Positions 8,557 to 19,857 of a stretch of DNA of 64,000 nucleotides are shown here, one piece after another. The notes beneath the pieces were generated by a model. That model was given only the letters and a program-made list of their open reading frames with translations. It had not been told where the DNA came from and searched no databases. Positions within the stretch are counted from its first letter, which is position 1, and every line of letters begins with the position of its first letter. The position numbers and the translations under genes were made by a program. Source of the stretch: Aureitalea sp. L0-47 (GTDB lineage: Bacteria > Bacteroidota > Bacteroidia > Flavobacteriales > Flavobacteriaceae); contig NZ_JAFMTQ010000014.1 in the NCBI RefSeq assembly GCF_026126405.1, positions 1 through 64,000 on the forward strand, given 5' to 3'.

Positions 8557-9288
8557 TTACAGATAGATCGCATGTATATCCAAGCGGTCCAAGTCCCCAA
8601 AAGTTACCCTGAAAGCAGCATCTGAGGTTAATCCACCACCGTATACAGCACCGTTTAGATGAATACTGTAAGTACCTGCATCCAACGGTATTGTTACTGA
8701 TCTGGAATTGTATATATAACCCGAAGCTGCATCCGTACTTGAACTAAAGTAAACTGAACTCGTCATTCCATAGGACTTTGATGTATCAGGGGTAACTCCA
8801 TTTCCGAGGTACCAGTAATTGTGTGCAATTTTAGCCCGACCATCATCTACTTTGGCGGAGCCATCATAATTTTCAAATTCCATAGAGATATAATAAGTAA
8901 CTACCACCAGGGCTCTTTGAGTGAGAGTAAACGTTTCTGAATACAGCTCGTTCGAATTCATTCCTGAATTAGCAGTGGTTTGTATTACAACCGGAGAAAC
9001 CAAATTAGCTTCCGAAGATAACTCTCCGGAACGCTCTGCCAATTTCAGATTACCATCAGCATCAACAACTACATTGTACATTTCAGCACCTCCCATGTTC
9101 TTACTATTGTTGGTACTATTTAACCCGTCTATTCTAACAGAACTATCATTTCCCGCAATATGTAGTGCCTCCTGGGGATTCGTTGTTCCAATTCCCACCT
9201 GTGCCCAGCTACCATAAACGGCGGCTACACAAAGCAGACAAAGAGTAACTATTTTTTTCATAATGCTATATTTAAGTATAGTTTTCAA
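8557..9288 (-). CDS. Secreted QVGIGTTNPQ-module protein, paralogue 5 of 5
   Basis: This 243-residue product has two possible starts; MKKIVTLCLLCVAAVYGSWA, ten residues in (ATG at 9261), gives the better signal peptide. The mature protein starts QVGIGTTNPQEALHIAG and then SVRIDGLNSTNNSKNMGG and VVDADGNLKLAERSG. The C-terminal domain (about 140 residues) is nearly the same as that of paralogue 4. The gene follows the Ig-like secreted protein by only 8 bp if the longer start is used, so it is probably cotranscribed with it. Function is unknown, with a surface-exposed trimeric or fibre-like role being one possibility. Confidence 0.77.
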   Translation of the reverse strand: MKTILKYSIMKKIVTLCLLCVAAVYGSWAQVGIGTTNPQEALHIAGNDSSVRIDGLNSTNNSKNMGGAEMYNVVVDADGNLKLAERSGELSSEANLVSPVVIQTTANSGMNSNELYSETFTLTQRALVVVTYYISMEFENYDGSAKVDDGRAKIAHNYWYLGNGVTPDTSKSYGMTSSVYFSSSTDAASGYIYNSRSVTIPLDAGTYSIHLNGAVYGGGLTSDAAFRVTFGDLDRLDIHAIYL

Positions 9289-9296
9289 TATTGTTC

Positions 9297-10448
9297 TTAG
9301 TTGTTCTGTAATAGCGGTCCGTCAGCACCTCCCGAATTACACGGACACCCGTTATTAGGATAGGTTACATAGCTTATTGTTACCGAAGATGAATCGCAAA
9401 TACCTGAATTCGGGGCTGGTAGACAGACTTCATAATCGAAGGTTACATCTCCTAAATATCCTGATGTCGGCGTATAGCTATATGTTCCATCCGAATTAAA
9501 GCTAAACGAAACACCTGCTGGACTTGGACCGCTCACAAGTGAGAAAGTTGATCCTAGCGGCGCATTTCCGTCATTTACTGTGCCATTGAAATCTTGATCC
9601 ATACAACTGGTCTCAGTTTTGGGCTTAGCATATCGCTGAGCTATAAATACTTTACCGTCGCCATGGTCCTGAGTAGCCGCCATTAAGTCTACTCTTGTAA
9701 TTACAGATCCTACTGGAGCAAGATCATCCAATGTAAATATTGCTATCCCAAGTGTTCCACCATTTTCTATAACCCGGCCGGAGTTCCAGTAATCTACTCC
9801 AGCAGGAGGAGCATTGAACAAGGGGCCCCATTGGGTGGTATTCTCACGAACAAATGTATCGCCAAGGAATACTTCCGGGCCACCCCCAGAAGGAATCCCA
9901 TATACTGTTATATAGTAACAGTTATTGGCATTTCTTTCGGTTATTGCCAGGATACCTCCATCGTTTGAAGGGATTCCAGGTGAATAGGTAAGGGTCTGAA
10001 TTTGCGCGTCTGTTGTACCAACAGCAACAAAATCATTGCAAATGTCCCGTCCGTTATCATTTGAGTGGAAATAGTGATTCAAGTTCTTATCCTGAAAAGC
10101 AGCGATGGCATCAGCTTCCCAGGTTGCGTTGCTACTGTTTGTGTTAACATTTACGCCATTCAGAATAATATTATTTTCATTGTGACCATCAGGTCCCAAA
10201 CGTGTAAGACGATACTCGGTAGGCGCCGCAAATGTATTATATACTGTTCCGTCGATTGTAATAGAGCTAATTGTAGCAGGATCCGTATTTACTGTTTGAG
10301 TATCTGCCCATTGGAATGTAACCCCCGTCTGAACAGAGGGAGCTTGTGTTTGTCCAAATGTATCTTGGAAAATTGTAGAGAATATCGCCAGGATAATAGG
10401 TATCCATAACAATGTGAATCTCTTTGATTTGGGGGCTAAAGATTCCAT
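9297..10448 (-). CDS. Secreted protein with C-terminal bacterial Ig/cadherin-like domain
   Basis: The 383-residue product begins with a signal-anchor-like segment (FTLLWIPIILAIFSTIF) and a cleavage-like TFGQ near residue 33. The middle (about 35-270) is a beta-rich domain of unrecognised family with several cysteines. Residues about 280-360 form an Ig-like repeat of the type common in Bacteroidetes adhesins, marked by DGTYSYTPTSGYLGDVTFDY. In related large adhesins such repeats are followed by many more; here the protein stops soon after CPCNSGGADG, so it may be a shortened relative. It is first in the leftward array of surface proteins and has a promoter box 65 bp upstream. Confidence 0.7.
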   Translation of the reverse strand: MESLAPKSKRFTLLWIPIILAIFSTIFQDTFGQTQAPSVQTGVTFQWADTQTVNTDPATISSITIDGTVYNTFAAPTEYRLTRLGPDGHNENNIILNGVNVNTNSSNATWEADAIAAFQDKNLNHYFHSNDNGRDICNDFVAVGTTDAQIQTLTYSPGIPSNDGGILAITERNANNCYYITVYGIPSGGGPEVFLGDTFVRENTTQWGPLFNAPPAGVDYWNSGRVIENGGTLGIAIFTLDDLAPVGSVITRVDLMAATQDHGDGKVFIAQRYAKPKTETSCMDQDFNGTVNDGNAPLGSTFSLVSGPSPAGVSFSFNSDGTYSYTPTSGYLGDVTFDYEVCLPAPNSGICDSSSVTISYVTYPNNGCPCNSGGADGPLLQNN

Positions 10449-10512
10449 AAGTCTAATTTGGGTCGTCCACAGATCGCGATTAAAAAAAAGCGGGGGCTTC
10501 TGTGAACTGATA

Positions 10513-10520
10513 CAAAAGTA
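10513..10520 (-). promoter_or_regulatory. Predicted -7 box TACTTTTG for the surface-protein array
   Basis: Read leftward this is TACTTTTG, an exact TAnnTTTG match 65 bp before the start of the Ig-like protein gene. The -33 element is not convincing. Confidence 0.4.
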
Positions 10521-10676
10521 GGAAGCCTTCAGTATTTTCTTACACGTTTCGTCAATTATTCGATATCACGACCGATTTACTCGACAACTGACGTTTTTAG
10601 GGTAGAAATTGTAGGTTAGTGAGTAGAAAAATAAATGATTTATAGGGAATTTTTCTATAATTACTGCTGAATGAGC

Positions 10677-10705
10677 ATAAAAAATCCCCGCTATTTGCGG
10701 GGATT
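10677..10705 (-). terminator. Strong intrinsic terminator of the tuf-rpoBC-DUF3467 operon
   Basis: AATCCCCGC and GCGGGGATT form a 9-bp stem around the loop TATTT. Read leftward the stem is followed by a run of six T residues, 14 bp after the DUF3467 stop. It would end the long ribosomal/RNA polymerase transcript. Confidence 0.85.
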
Positions 10706-10718
10706 GATATAATTACAT

Positions 10719-11033
10719 TTAAGCCTCTCCTGTCGGCCCGAAATTAATGGGCATCGGAGGTTGCTGGTAGTCTTTGATCTCACCATGAGCATTCTCAAAC
10801 CTCTGAACGTTATCCGCTAGTGCTTTGAGGAATCGCTTTGCATGTTGTGGAGTGAGTACGATTCTTGATTTAACCTTACTTTTTGGCACTCCTGGCATTA
10901 TGGAGACAAAGTCAACCACGAATTCCGACTGTGAGTGGTTGATGATCGCCAGGTTGCTATAAATTCCCTGTGCGGTCTCGGCGTCTAATTCTATATTTAT
11001 TTGTCCCTGTTTGGGTTTCTTTTCTTCAGCCAT
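10719..11033 (-). CDS. DUF3467 protein downstream of rpoC
   Basis: The 104-residue acidic product matches DUF3467: INIELDAETAQGIYSNLAII, then SEFVVDFVSIMPGVPKSKVK and a C-terminal helix LTPQHAKRFLKALADNV. The family is widespread and often sits beside RNA polymerase genes in Bacteroidetes; its function is unknown. It is the last gene before the operon terminator and is separated from rpoC by a 50-bp gap containing a 9-bp hairpin, so its level may be set separately from rpoC. No enzyme motif or membrane segment is visible. Confidence 0.9.
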   Translation of the reverse strand: MAEEKKPKQGQINIELDAETAQGIYSNLAIINHSQSEFVVDFVSIMPGVPKSKVKSRIVLTPQHAKRFLKALADNVQRFENAHGEIKDYQQPPMPINFGPTGEA

Positions 11034-11048
11034 ACTATTGTTTTAAAC

Positions 11049-11077
11049 AACTTGCGCCCCGATGAGGAGCGCAAGTT
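11049..11077 (-). other. Hairpin between rpoC and the DUF3467 gene
   Basis: AACTTGCGC pairs with GCGCAAGTT (9 bp) around an 11-nt loop just after the rpoC stop. Only a weak T-rich stretch follows, so it is more likely an RNA processing or partial-termination element than a full terminator. Confidence 0.55.
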
Positions 11078-11083
11078 TTATTG

Positions 11084-14000
11084 TTAGTTGTAATTCACTT
11101 CTTGTTTCTCGCGGGTCATCTCCTCCAGTTCCTCTTTCGAACCTACGATGATCGTATCGTAGTTTCTCATTCCGGTTCCGGCAGGGATCCTATGACCAAC
11201 GATCACATTCTCCTTGAGTCCTTCAAGCGTATCTACTTTACCGCTTACCGCAGCTTCGTTCAATACTTTTGTTGTTTCCTGGAAGGAAGCGGCGGATATA
11301 AACGACTTCGTCTGTAGCGACGCCCTCGTAATTCCCTGGAGAATTGGAGTGGCCGTTGCTGGGACAGCGTCCCTGGCTTCAACCAGCGCCTTGTCAGCTC
11401 TTCTAAGAATGGAATTCTCATCGCGTAAATCCCTTGGCGTGATGATCTGTCCTTCTTTAAGAGTCTCACTGTCGCCGGCATTCTCAACAACCTTCATTCC
11501 GAAGATCTTATCGTTCTCCTCGATGAAGTCGTACTTATGTGCCAACTGGTTTTCCAGGAAGGTAGTGTCTCCACTATCTACGATACGTACTTTACGCATC
11601 ATCTGGCGAACTACCACCTCAAAGTGCTTATCGTTGATCTTCACACCTTGTAGTCGGTATACTTCCTGAACCTCGTTCACAAGGTACTGCTGAACGGCAG
11701 ATGGCCCTTTAATGTGAAGGATGTCTTCAGGAGTAATAGAACCATCAGATAATGGCATTCCGGCACGAACATAATCGTTCTCCTGTACCAGTATCTGGTT
11801 TGATAATTTCACAAGGTACTTCTTGATATCTCCAAGTTTGGATTCGATGATGATCTCTCTGTTACCACGCTTGATCTTTCCGAAGGAAACAACACCGTCG
11901 ATCTCACTAACTACAGCAGGATTCGATGGGTTACGAGCTTCGAACAGCTCCGTTACACGTGGCAGACCACCTGTAATATCACCTGCTTTCGCAGACTTAC
12001 GTGGGATCTTAACAAGGATCTTACCGATCTTGATCTTATCTCCGTCATCAACCATCAGGTGAGCTCCCACCGGCAGGTTGTATGAACGGATCACTTCATC
12101 TTTCTTTCCAAGGATATGAAGCGTAGGAATCTTCTTCTTATCTCTGGATTCAGAAATTACCTTCTCCTGGAATCCGGTCTGCTCATCGATCTCCACCTGG
12201 TAGGTCACTCCTTGCTCGATATTCTCGTATCCGATCTTACCGGCAAATTCAGAAATGATCACACCATTATATGGATCCCACTGACATACTACAGTACCTT
12301 CTTTCAGCTTTTGGCCATTCTTCACGAAGATGCTGGAACCATAAGGAATATTATTCGTACTTAAGGTAATTCCCGTTTTCTCATCGATCAATTTGATCTC
12401 TGAAGTCCTGGAAATCACAATATCCACTTTATTCCCTTCACTATCCTCACCTTTCACCGTTTTCAGGTCTTCAATCTCGGCTTTACCGTCGAATTTGGTA
12501 ACCAGTTTGTTTTCTTCTGAAATGTTACTGGCAATACCACCCACGTGGAAGGTACGCAGTGTAAGCTGTGTTCCGGGCTCACCAATAGATTGAGCCGCTA
12601 CAACACCAACGGCTTCTCCTCGCTGTACCATCTTATTGGTTGCAAGGTTCCTTCCGTAGCACTGAGCACAAATTCCCTTCTTAGCCTCACACGTAAGTGC
12701 CGAACGTACTTCGATCATCTCGATTGGAGATTCCGAAATCGCCTGGCCAACTTCTTCACTGATATGATCCCCTGCTGCCACCAATAGATCCTTGGTTAGC
12801 GGGTGATATACATCCTCAAGTGACGTACGTCCAACGATTCGCTCCCTAAGCGTCTCAACGATCTCCTCATTCTTCTTAAGGGCAGAAACTTCGATTCCTC
12901 GTAGTGTTCCACAATCCTCTTCGTTGATGATCACATCCTGAGATACATCTACCAGACGGCGCGTTAAGTAACCCGCATCTGCTGTTTTAAGAGCCGTATC
13001 CGCAAGACCTTTACGAGCACCGTGAGTAGAGATAAAGTATTCGAGAATCGATAATCCTTCCTTAAAGTTCGAAAGAATAGGGTTCTCAATGATCTCTCCA
13101 CCTCCAGCAGTAGATTTCTTCGGCTTGGCCATCAATCCACGCATACCGGTTAGCTGACGGATCTGTTCTTTAGATCCCCTCGCACCGGAGTCAAGCATCA
13201 TATACACCGAGTTAAATCCTTGCTGATCCTCGCGAATACGCTTCATGGACAATTCGGTAAGTTCGGCATTGGTAGCCGTCCAGATATCAATAACCTGGTT
13301 GTATCGTTCGTTATTTGTGATAAGACCCATATTGTAGTTGGCAATAATGCCATCTACCTGGCCGTTCGCCGAGTCGATCATCGATTGCTTTTCAGCAGGA
13401 ATAATAATATCCCCTAAGCTAAATGACAATCCTCCTTCAAATGCAAACTTATATCCCAGGTCTTTGATCTCATCAAGGAATCCAGCCGTTACAGGCACAC
13501 TGGTTACCTTAAGGATATTTCCAATGATATCACGAAGCGATTTCTTCGTAAGTACATCATTTATGTAACCTGCTTCTTCTGGTACTTTATCGTTGAAGAT
13601 CACCCTACCAATTGTAGTGGTGATGATCTGATTCACCAACTCACCATCTTCATTGAAGTCCTTGGTTCTTACCTTGATCTCCGCATTCAGATCTACTTTC
13701 TTCTCATTGTAAGCAATAAACGCTTCTTCAGGAGAATAAAAAGTAAGTCCTTCACCCAGCACTTTCGCGTCATCGGTGGACTTTCTCAATTTGGTCATAT
13801 AATAAAGACCCAATACCATATCCTGAGATGGTACCGCAACCGGTGATCCATTCGCAGGATTCAGGATATTGTGAGATGCAAGCATCAACAGCTGCGATTC
13901 AAGGATCGCTTCTGGCCCCAATGGAAGGTGTACAGCCATCTGGTCACCGTCAAAGTCGGCATTAAAAGCCGTACATACTAACGGGTGCAGTTGGATCGCC

Positions 14001-15382
14001 TTACCTTCAATAAGTTTTGGCTGGAATGCCTGGATTCCTAGTCTGTGAAGCGTAGGAGCACGGTTCAATAGAACCGGGTGTCCTTTTAATACGTTCTCCA
14101 GTATGTCCCAAACTACAGGTTCTTTCTTATCGATGATCTTCTTGGCACTCTTCACCGTTTTGACAATACCTCTTTCGATGAGCTTTCTGATCACGAAAGG
14201 CTTGTATAGTTCGGCGGCCATGTCCTTCGGAAGACCACATTCGAATAATTTCAATTCAGGACCTACAACAATTACCGAACGAGCCGAGTAATCAACACGT
14301 TTACCAAGTAGGTTCTGACGAAAACGTCCTTGCTTTCCTTTCAATGAATCTGAAAGGGATTTAAGCGGACGGTTGCTATCTGTTTTTACTGCTGAAGACT
14401 TACGCGTATTGTCGAATAGTGAATCTACAGATTCCTGAAGCATACGCTTCTCGTTTCTAAGGATCACTTCAGGAGCTTTGATCTCCATCAATCGCTTCAA
14501 ACGATTGTTACGAATGATCACACGACGATACAGATCGTTAAGATCCGAAGTCGCAAACCTACCACCATCAAGCGGCACCAGCGGACGTAATTCCGGTGGG
14601 ATCACAGGAACCACTTTCATGATCATCCATTCCGGACGATTTTCCCTGTTCTTGTTCGCATCACGCAGTGCTTCCACCACCTGAAGACGCTTTAACGCCT
14701 CGGTTTTACGTTGCTTGGATGTTTCGTTATTTGCTTTGTGACGAAGTTCGAAGGACAAAGTATCCAGGTCGATCCTGTTCAACAGGTCGATCAAACACTC
14801 CGCACCCATCTTCGCGATGAACTTGTTCTCATCGGAATCTTCCAGGTATTGGTTTTCCTGTGGAATGGATTCGAGTATGTTCAGATACTCTTCTTCCGTT
14901 AGGAAATCCATTTTCTGAATAGGCTCCCCTTCTTCATTCTTTGCGATACCGGGCTGAATCACTACGTAACGCTCGTAATAGATGATCATATCCAATTTCT
15001 TCGAAGGAAGACCTAGCAGATATCCTATTTTGTTCGGCAGTGAACGGAAATACCAGATATGTGCTACCGGTACTACCAGGTTGATATGCCCAACACGATC
15101 ACGACGTACTTTCTTCTCAGTTACCTCAACACCACATCGGTCACAAACGATACCCTTGTATCGAATTCTTTTATACTTACCACAGGCACATTCGTAATCC
15201 TTAACAGGACCGAAAATGCGCTCACAGAAAAGCCCGTCACGCTCCGGCTTGTGCGTACGGTAGTTAATCGTTTCCGGCTTCAACACCTCTCCCCTTGACT
15301 CCGCCAAAATTGATTCAGGAGATGCCAGACCGATCGAGATCTTGTTGAACTTCTGTACTGTGTTTTCTTTATTTCTTGCCAT
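11084..15382 (-). CDS. rpoC: DNA-directed RNA polymerase subunit beta'
   Basis: This is the catalytic beta' subunit of RNA polymerase, 1432 residues, the usual size in Bacteroidetes. The N-terminal zinc site lies at [11 protein letters not shown]...CDRCG (residues about 66-83) and the active-site magnesium motif NADFDGDQM near residue 474. The second zinc site uses CGTLRG and [13 protein letters not shown] near residues 820-900. The bridge helix and trigger loop region carries [18 protein letters not shown] near residue 940. It follows rpoB by 98 bp, and the gap contains a strong hairpin. The start [20 protein letters not shown] is standard for the group. Confidence 0.99.
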   Translation of the reverse strand: MARNKENTVQKFNKISIGLASPESILAESRGEVLKPETINYRTHKPERDGLFCERIFGPVKDYECACGKYKRIRYKGIVCDRCGVEVTEKKVRRDRVGHINLVVPVAHIWYFRSLPNKIGYLLGLPSKKLDMIIYYERYVVIQPGIAKNEEGEPIQKMDFLTEEEYLNILESIPQENQYLEDSDENKFIAKMGAECLIDLLNRIDLDTLSFELRHKANNETSKQRKTEALKRLQVVEALRDANKNRENRPEWMIMKVVPVIPPELRPLVPLDGGRFATSDLNDLYRRVIIRNNRLKRLMEIKAPEVILRNEKRMLQESVDSLFDNTRKSSAVKTDSNRPLKSLSDSLKGKQGRFRQNLLGKRVDYSARSVIVVGPELKLFECGLPKDMAAELYKPFVIRKLIERGIVKTVKSAKKIIDKKEPVVWDILENVLKGHPVLLNRAPTLHRLGIQAFQPKLIEGKAIQLHPLVCTAFNADFDGDQMAVHLPLGPEAILESQLLMLASHNILNPANGSPVAVPSQDMVLGLYYMTKLRKSTDDAKVLGEGLTFYSPEEAFIAYNEKKVDLNAEIKVRTKDFNEDGELVNQIITTTIGRVIFNDKVPEEAGYINDVLTKKSLRDIIGNILKVTSVPVTAGFLDEIKDLGYKFAFEGGLSFSLGDIIIPAEKQSMIDSANGQVDGIIANYNMGLITNNERYNQVIDIWTATNAELTELSMKRIREDQQGFNSVYMMLDSGARGSKEQIRQLTGMRGLMAKPKKSTAGGGEIIENPILSNFKEGLSILEYFISTHGARKGLADTALKTADAGYLTRRLVDVSQDVIINEEDCGTLRGIEVSALKKNEEIVETLRERIVGRTSLEDVYHPLTKDLLVAAGDHISEEVGQAISESPIEMIEVRSALTCEAKKGICAQCYGRNLATNKMVQRGEAVGVVAAQSIGEPGTQLTLRTFHVGGIASNISEENKLVTKFDGKAEIEDLKTVKGEDSEGNKVDIVISRTSEIKLIDEKTGITLSTNNIPYGSSIFVKNGQKLKEGTVVCQWDPYNGVIISEFAGKIGYENIEQGVTYQVEIDEQTGFQEKVISESRDKKKIPTLHILGKKDEVIRSYNLPVGAHLMVDDGDKIKIGKILVKIPRKSAKAGDITGGLPRVTELFEARNPSNPAVVSEIDGVVSFGKIKRGNREIIIESKLGDIKKYLVKLSNQILVQENDYVRAGMPLSDGSITPEDILHIKGPSAVQQYLVNEVQEVYRLQGVKINDKHFEVVVRQMMRKVRIVDSGDTTFLENQLAHKYDFIEENDKIFGMKVVENAGDSETLKEGQIITPRDLRDENSILRRADKALVEARDAVPATATPILQGITRASLQTKSFISAASFQETTKVLNEAAVSGKVDTLEGLKENVIVGHRIPAGTGMRNYDTIIVGSKEELEEMTREKQEVNYN

Positions 15383-15452
15383 AATGCTCTGTACTATGCT
15401 TTGTTGTTATTTGATTTAAGAGTGTTGTTTCACTCCTTCTGAAGTTCGGATG

Positions 15453-15476
15453 GTTTCCCGCCATTTGGCGGGAAAC
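15453..15476 (-). other. Perfect 10-bp hairpin between rpoB and rpoC
   Basis: GTTTCCCGCC and GGCGGGAAAC form a 10-bp stem around ATTT, immediately after the rpoB stop. There is no T-run after it on the leftward strand. It may be an RNase processing site or a dispersed palindromic repeat. Confidence 0.55.
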
Positions 15477-15480
15477 TCCG

Positions 15481-18400
15481 TTATTCTTCTAATCTGATAT
15501 CCAGACCCAGTCCTTTCAATTCGTGCATCAACACGTTGAAAGATTCCGGTAGTCCGGGTTCAGGCATGGCTTCACCTTTTACTATAGACTCGTAAGTCTT
15601 GGCACGGCCGATCACGTCATCCGACTTAACCGTCAGGATCTCACGCAGGGTGCTTGAAGCTCCATAAGCTTCCAGTGCCCATACTTCCATTTCCCCGAAT
15701 CGCTGACCACCAAATTGTGCTTTACCTCCAAGTGGTTGCTGGGTAATGAGTGAGTATGGTCCAATGGAACGTGCGTGCATCTTGTCGTCTACCATATGGC
15801 CCAGTTTCAGCATGTAGATCACACCTACGGTTGCAGGTTGATCGAAACGCTGTCCGGTTCCACCATCGTATAGATAAGTGTGACCAAATCTTGGAATCCC
15901 TGCCTCATCGGTAAGCTCGTTGATCTGATCCAGTGTAGCTCCGTCGAAAATTGGCGTAGCGTAACGCTGGTTCAGTTTCTGTCCGGCCCAACCAAGTACG
16001 GTTTCGTAGATCTGCCCAATGTTCATACGTGATGGTACACCAAGTGGGTTCAATACAATATCCACTGGTGTTCCGTCCTCAAGGAATGGCATATCCTCTT
16101 CCCTAACGATACGGGCAACGATACCTTTGTTACCGTGACGACCCGCCATTTTATCACCTACTTTCAGCTTACGCTTTTTAGCGATATAAACTTTGGCAAG
16201 TTTCAGGATTCCGGATGGAAGTTCGTCTCCAACGGAGATCGTGAACTTCTCACGACGCAGGTTACCCTGAAGGTCGTTTTCCTTGATCTTATAATTGTGC
16301 ATAAGATCCTTCACCATACTATTGGTCGCAGCATCCGTTGTCCATGTACCTCCGGTTAGGTGGGTGTAATCGTCAACGGCATTCAGCATTTTAAGAGTGT
16401 ATTTCTTTCCTTTCGGGAAGACTACTTCACCCAGGTCGTTCATAACTCCCTGTGCTGTTTTACCACCAACTATAGCGAAGAGCTTCTCAACAAGGATATC
16501 TTTCAGGTCATCGAATTTCGCATCATAACGTGTTTCCAGTTCTGCAATATCCTCCTTATCCTTGGCTCTCTTTCTCTTGTCTTTAATTGCTCTTGCGAAC
16601 AACTTCTTATCGATCACTACTCCGCGAAGTGATGGTGACGCTTTTAAAGAAGCATCCTTCACATCACCGGCCTTATCACCGAAGATCGCTCGAAGCAGTT
16701 TTTCTTCAGGGGTAGGATCACTTTCTCCTTTCGGGGTGATCTTACCTATAAGGATATCGCCCGGCTTTACTTCCGCACCAATACGGATCATACCGTGCTC
16801 GTCGAGATCTTTAGTAGCCTCTTCAGAAACATTAGGAATATCATTGGTCAATTCCTCGTTTCCTAGCTTGGTATCACGAACCTCAAGCGAGTATTCATCG
16901 ATATGGATGGAGGTGAAGATATCTTCACGTACCACCTTCTCGGAGATCACGATCGCATCCTCGAAGTTATATCCTTTCCATGGCATGAAGGCAACCTTCA
17001 TGTTTCTACCTAGGGCCAATTCACCGGCTTCGGTAGCATATCCCTGGCAAAGTACTTGTCCCCTGGCAACTCTGTCGCCTTTCTTAACGATAGGTTTCAG
17101 GTTGATGGAAGTACTCTGGTTTGTTTTTCTGAATTTGATCAGGTTATAGGTCTTGTTATCACCATCGAAACTCACAAGTCGCTCGTCATCTGAACGATCG
17201 TACTTGATCACGATCTCATTGGCATCAACATACTCAACCACTCCATCTCCTTCAGCATTGATCAATACCCGAGAATCTGAAGCTACCTGACGCTCAAGGC
17301 CAGTACCTACGATTGGCGCATCTGCTCTTAGCAGAGGCACTGCCTGGCGCATCATATTCGATCCCATAAGTGCACGGTTCGCATCATCGTGCTCAAGGAA
17401 TGGAATTAGCGATGCTGAGATCGAAGCGATCTGGTTTGGCGCTACGTCGGCATAGTTCACCTGTTTTGGTTCCACAACCGGGAAGTCACCTTCTTCACGG
17501 GCAATAACACGGTCGCTGTCTATGGTTCCGTCCTTTTTCAGCGGTATGTTTGCCTGTGCAATTAGTTTTTCTTCCTCTTCCTCTGCGGAAAGGTATATCG
17601 GCTCATTCTTGAGGTCGATCTTACCATTTTCCACTTTTCTATAGGGAGTTTCAATGAAACCGAGGTTGTTCACTTTCGCATATACCGAAAGTGAAGAAAT
17701 AAGACCAATGTTCGGTCCTTCAGGAGTTTCGATCGGACACAGTCTTCCGTAGTGGGTATAGTGAACGTCACGTACCTCGAATCCTGCTCTTTCACGTGAC
17801 AGACCTCCTGGCCCAAGTGCTGAAAGTCGACGCTTGTGCGTGATCTCGGCCAATGGGTTGGTCTGATCCATAAACTGTGATAGCTGGTTCGTTCCGAAGA
17901 AAGAATTGATCACAGACGAAAGTGTTTTCGCGTTGATCAGATCGATCGGTGTAAATACCTCGTTATCCCGAACGTTCATTCGCTCGCGAATGGTTCTGGC
18001 CATACGAGCAAGACCCACTCCGAACTGCGCAGATAACTGCTCACCTACGGTACGAACACGACGGTTACTCAAGTGATCGATATCATCGATCTCCGCTTTG
18101 GAGTTGATTAGCTCGATCAGGTATTTGATAATGGTAATGATATCTTCTTTGGTAAGCACTTGCTTTTCCATTTCGATATCAAGTCCCAGTTTTTTGTTCA
18201 TTCGGTAGCGACCTACTTCACCGAGGTTGTATCGCTGATCACTAAAGAACAGCTTATTGATAATGCCTCTTGCCGTCTCTTCATCTGGCGGTTCAGCATT
18301 ACGCAACTGTCTGTAAATATGTTCAACTGCTTCTTTTTCTGAGTTGGTAGGATCCTTTTGGAGCGTATTATGGATTATCGCATAATCGGCCAACTGGTTG

Positions 18401-19293
18401 TCTTCCTTGTGAAGGAGGATTGTTTTAGAACCAGACTCCATGATCTCCTCGATATGTTCTTTTTCAAGAACGGTATCCCTGTCCAGAATGATCTCGTTAC
18501 GTTCGATAGAAACTACCTCACCTGTATCTTCATCCACGAAGTCCTCGTGCCATGTCTTCAGAACACGAGCCGCAAGTTTGCGTCCCATGTATTTCTTCAG
18601 GCCAGTTTTGGTAGCTTTTACCTCTTCAGCAAGATCGAAGATCTCAAGAATGTCCTTATCACGTTCAAATCCGATGGCTCGGAAAAGTGTTGTAACAGGT
18701 AATTTTTTCTTTCTATCGATATATGCGTACATCACGCTGTTGATATCGGTAGCGAATTCGATCCAGGATCCTTTGAATGGGATCACACGGGCCGAGTACA
18801 ACTTGGTACCGTTAGCGTGAAACGATTGTCCGAAGAATACTCCGGGAGAACGGTGCAATTGAGAAACTACTACTCGTTCGGCCCCGTTAATGCAGAAAGT
18901 ACCACTTGGGGTCATGTAAGGAATAGTTCCAAGGTACACATCCTGTACAATGGTTTCGAAGTCTTCGTGTTCTTCGTCGGTGCAATATAGTTTTAAGCGT
19001 GCCTTGAGTGGTACGCTATACGTCAACCCTCTTTCGATACATTCCTGAATAGAATATCTTGGTGGATCTACGAAGTAGTCCAGGAATTCTAGAACGAATT
19101 GGTTTCGGGTATCCGTGATTGGAAAGTTTTCCATGAAAGTCTTGTAAAGACCTTCGTTGCCTCTTTCTTCTGATTTAGTTTCTAACTGGAAAAAATCCTG
19201 GAAGGATTTGATCTGGATGTCCAAAAAGTCGGGATAATCCGGCTTATTCTGTACAGAGGAAAAATTCAATCTTTCAATTTGCGTTACTGACAT
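15481..19293 (-). CDS. rpoB: DNA-directed RNA polymerase subunit beta
   Basis: The beta subunit has 1270 residues, typical for Bacteroidetes. The rifampicin region is visible around residues 470-510 as [20 protein letters not shown] followed by [11 protein letters not shown], with the residues usually changed in resistant mutants (Asp, His, Ser) in their sensitive form. The C-terminal part carries [12 protein letters not shown] and [19 protein letters not shown], both hallmark segments. It lies in the order rplL-rpoB-rpoC. The start [13 protein letters not shown] is reached before any other in-frame start and fits the family. Confidence 0.99.
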   Translation of the reverse strand: MSVTQIERLNFSSVQNKPDYPDFLDIQIKSFQDFFQLETKSEERGNEGLYKTFMENFPITDTRNQFVLEFLDYFVDPPRYSIQECIERGLTYSVPLKARLKLYCTDEEHEDFETIVQDVYLGTIPYMTPSGTFCINGAERVVVSQLHRSPGVFFGQSFHANGTKLYSARVIPFKGSWIEFATDINSVMYAYIDRKKKLPVTTLFRAIGFERDKDILEIFDLAEEVKATKTGLKKYMGRKLAARVLKTWHEDFVDEDTGEVVSIERNEIILDRDTVLEKEHIEEIMESGSKTILLHKEDNQLADYAIIHNTLQKDPTNSEKEAVEHIYRQLRNAEPPDEETARGIINKLFFSDQRYNLGEVGRYRMNKKLGLDIEMEKQVLTKEDIITIIKYLIELINSKAEIDDIDHLSNRRVRTVGEQLSAQFGVGLARMARTIRERMNVRDNEVFTPIDLINAKTLSSVINSFFGTNQLSQFMDQTNPLAEITHKRRLSALGPGGLSRERAGFEVRDVHYTHYGRLCPIETPEGPNIGLISSLSVYAKVNNLGFIETPYRKVENGKIDLKNEPIYLSAEEEEEKLIAQANIPLKKDGTIDSDRVIAREEGDFPVVEPKQVNYADVAPNQIASISASLIPFLEHDDANRALMGSNMMRQAVPLLRADAPIVGTGLERQVASDSRVLINAEGDGVVEYVDANEIVIKYDRSDDERLVSFDGDNKTYNLIKFRKTNQSTSINLKPIVKKGDRVARGQVLCQGYATEAGELALGRNMKVAFMPWKGYNFEDAIVISEKVVREDIFTSIHIDEYSLEVRDTKLGNEELTNDIPNVSEEATKDLDEHGMIRIGAEVKPGDILIGKITPKGESDPTPEEKLLRAIFGDKAGDVKDASLKASPSLRGVVIDKKLFARAIKDKRKRAKDKEDIAELETRYDAKFDDLKDILVEKLFAIVGGKTAQGVMNDLGEVVFPKGKKYTLKMLNAVDDYTHLTGGTWTTDAATNSMVKDLMHNYKIKENDLQGNLRREKFTISVGDELPSGILKLAKVYIAKKRKLKVGDKMAGRHGNKGIVARIVREEDMPFLEDGTPVDIVLNPLGVPSRMNIGQIYETVLGWAGQKLNQRYATPIFDGATLDQINELTDEAGIPRFGHTYLYDGGTGQRFDQPATVGVIYMLKLGHMVDDKMHARSIGPYSLITQQPLGGKAQFGGQRFGEMEVWALEAYGASSTLREILTVKSDDVIGRAKTYESIVKGEAMPEPGLPESFNVLMHELKGLGLDIRLEE

Positions 19294-19367
19294 TTACGGA
19301 CGGAATTTTAATTAAAAAAACAGTGACGCGTATACTCAAAAAATCTTAACCTTTATATACGCAAAAT

Positions 19368-19405
19368 GGTTTAGGCCCATCCGCATTGGGCGGAAGGCCT
19401 AAACC
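19368..19405 (-). other. Large hairpin in the rplL-rpoB gap, possible attenuator
   Basis: GGTTTAGGCC pairs with GGCCTAAACC (10 bp), and an inner CCGC/GCGG pair sits within the loop. A second inverted repeat, GCGTATA...TATACGC, lies at 19328-19362. In E. coli an attenuator and an RNase III site lie at the same junction and set the ratio of ribosomal protein to polymerase; that parallel is inference. Confidence 0.55.
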
Positions 19406-19428
19406 TTAAGGTTTGGAACTCGGCGAGC

Positions 19429-19806
19429 TTACTTAAGCTCAACCTCAGCTCCTGCTTCTTCTAACTGAGCTTTAAGTGCTTCAGCTTCGTCTTTGGCAAC
19501 ACCTTCCTTGATTGGAGATGGAGCGTTGTCTACTAATTCTTTAGCGTCTTTTAGACCAGCACCTGTTAGTTCTTTTACAAGCTTAACTACAGCAAGTTTA
19601 GATCCACCTGGAGCCGTAAGAATTACGTCAAACTCAGTCTTCTCTTCAGCGGCTTCTCCGCCTCCGGCACCTCCACCAGCAGCAACAGCTACAGCTGCAG
19701 CAGCAGGCTCGATACCATATTCTTCTTTTAGGATGTCAGCTAACTCGTTAACTTCTTTAACGGTCAAGTTAACCAACTGTTCTGCGAAATCTTTTAAATC
19801 TGCCAT
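19429..19806 (-). CDS. rplL: Ribosomal protein bL12 (L7/L12)
   Basis: This acidic stalk protein has 125 residues. The N-terminal dimerisation domain (about 1-35) is followed by an alanine/glycine-rich hinge ([20 protein letters not shown]) and the C-terminal factor-binding domain with [10 protein letters not shown] and [17 protein letters not shown]. It recruits translation factors such as EF-Tu, EF-G and RF3 (prfC and tuf are also in this window). It lies 51 bp downstream of rplJ, the universal pairing. Confidence 0.98.
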   Translation of the reverse strand: MADLKDFAEQLVNLTVKEVNELADILKEEYGIEPAAAAVAVAAGGGAGGGEAAEEKTEFDVILTAPGGSKLAVVKLVKELTGAGLKDAKELVDNAPSPIKEGVAKDEAEALKAQLEEAGAEVELK

Positions 19807-19857
19807 TTTCTATCGTTTTAATAAAATTGTATTTATAGTTTAATTAGTGCTAAATGA

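Noticed and set aside
16562-17149. 195-codon open frame opposite rpoB
   Set aside because: It lies entirely inside rpoB in another frame; rpoB is certain and the translation has no family signal.
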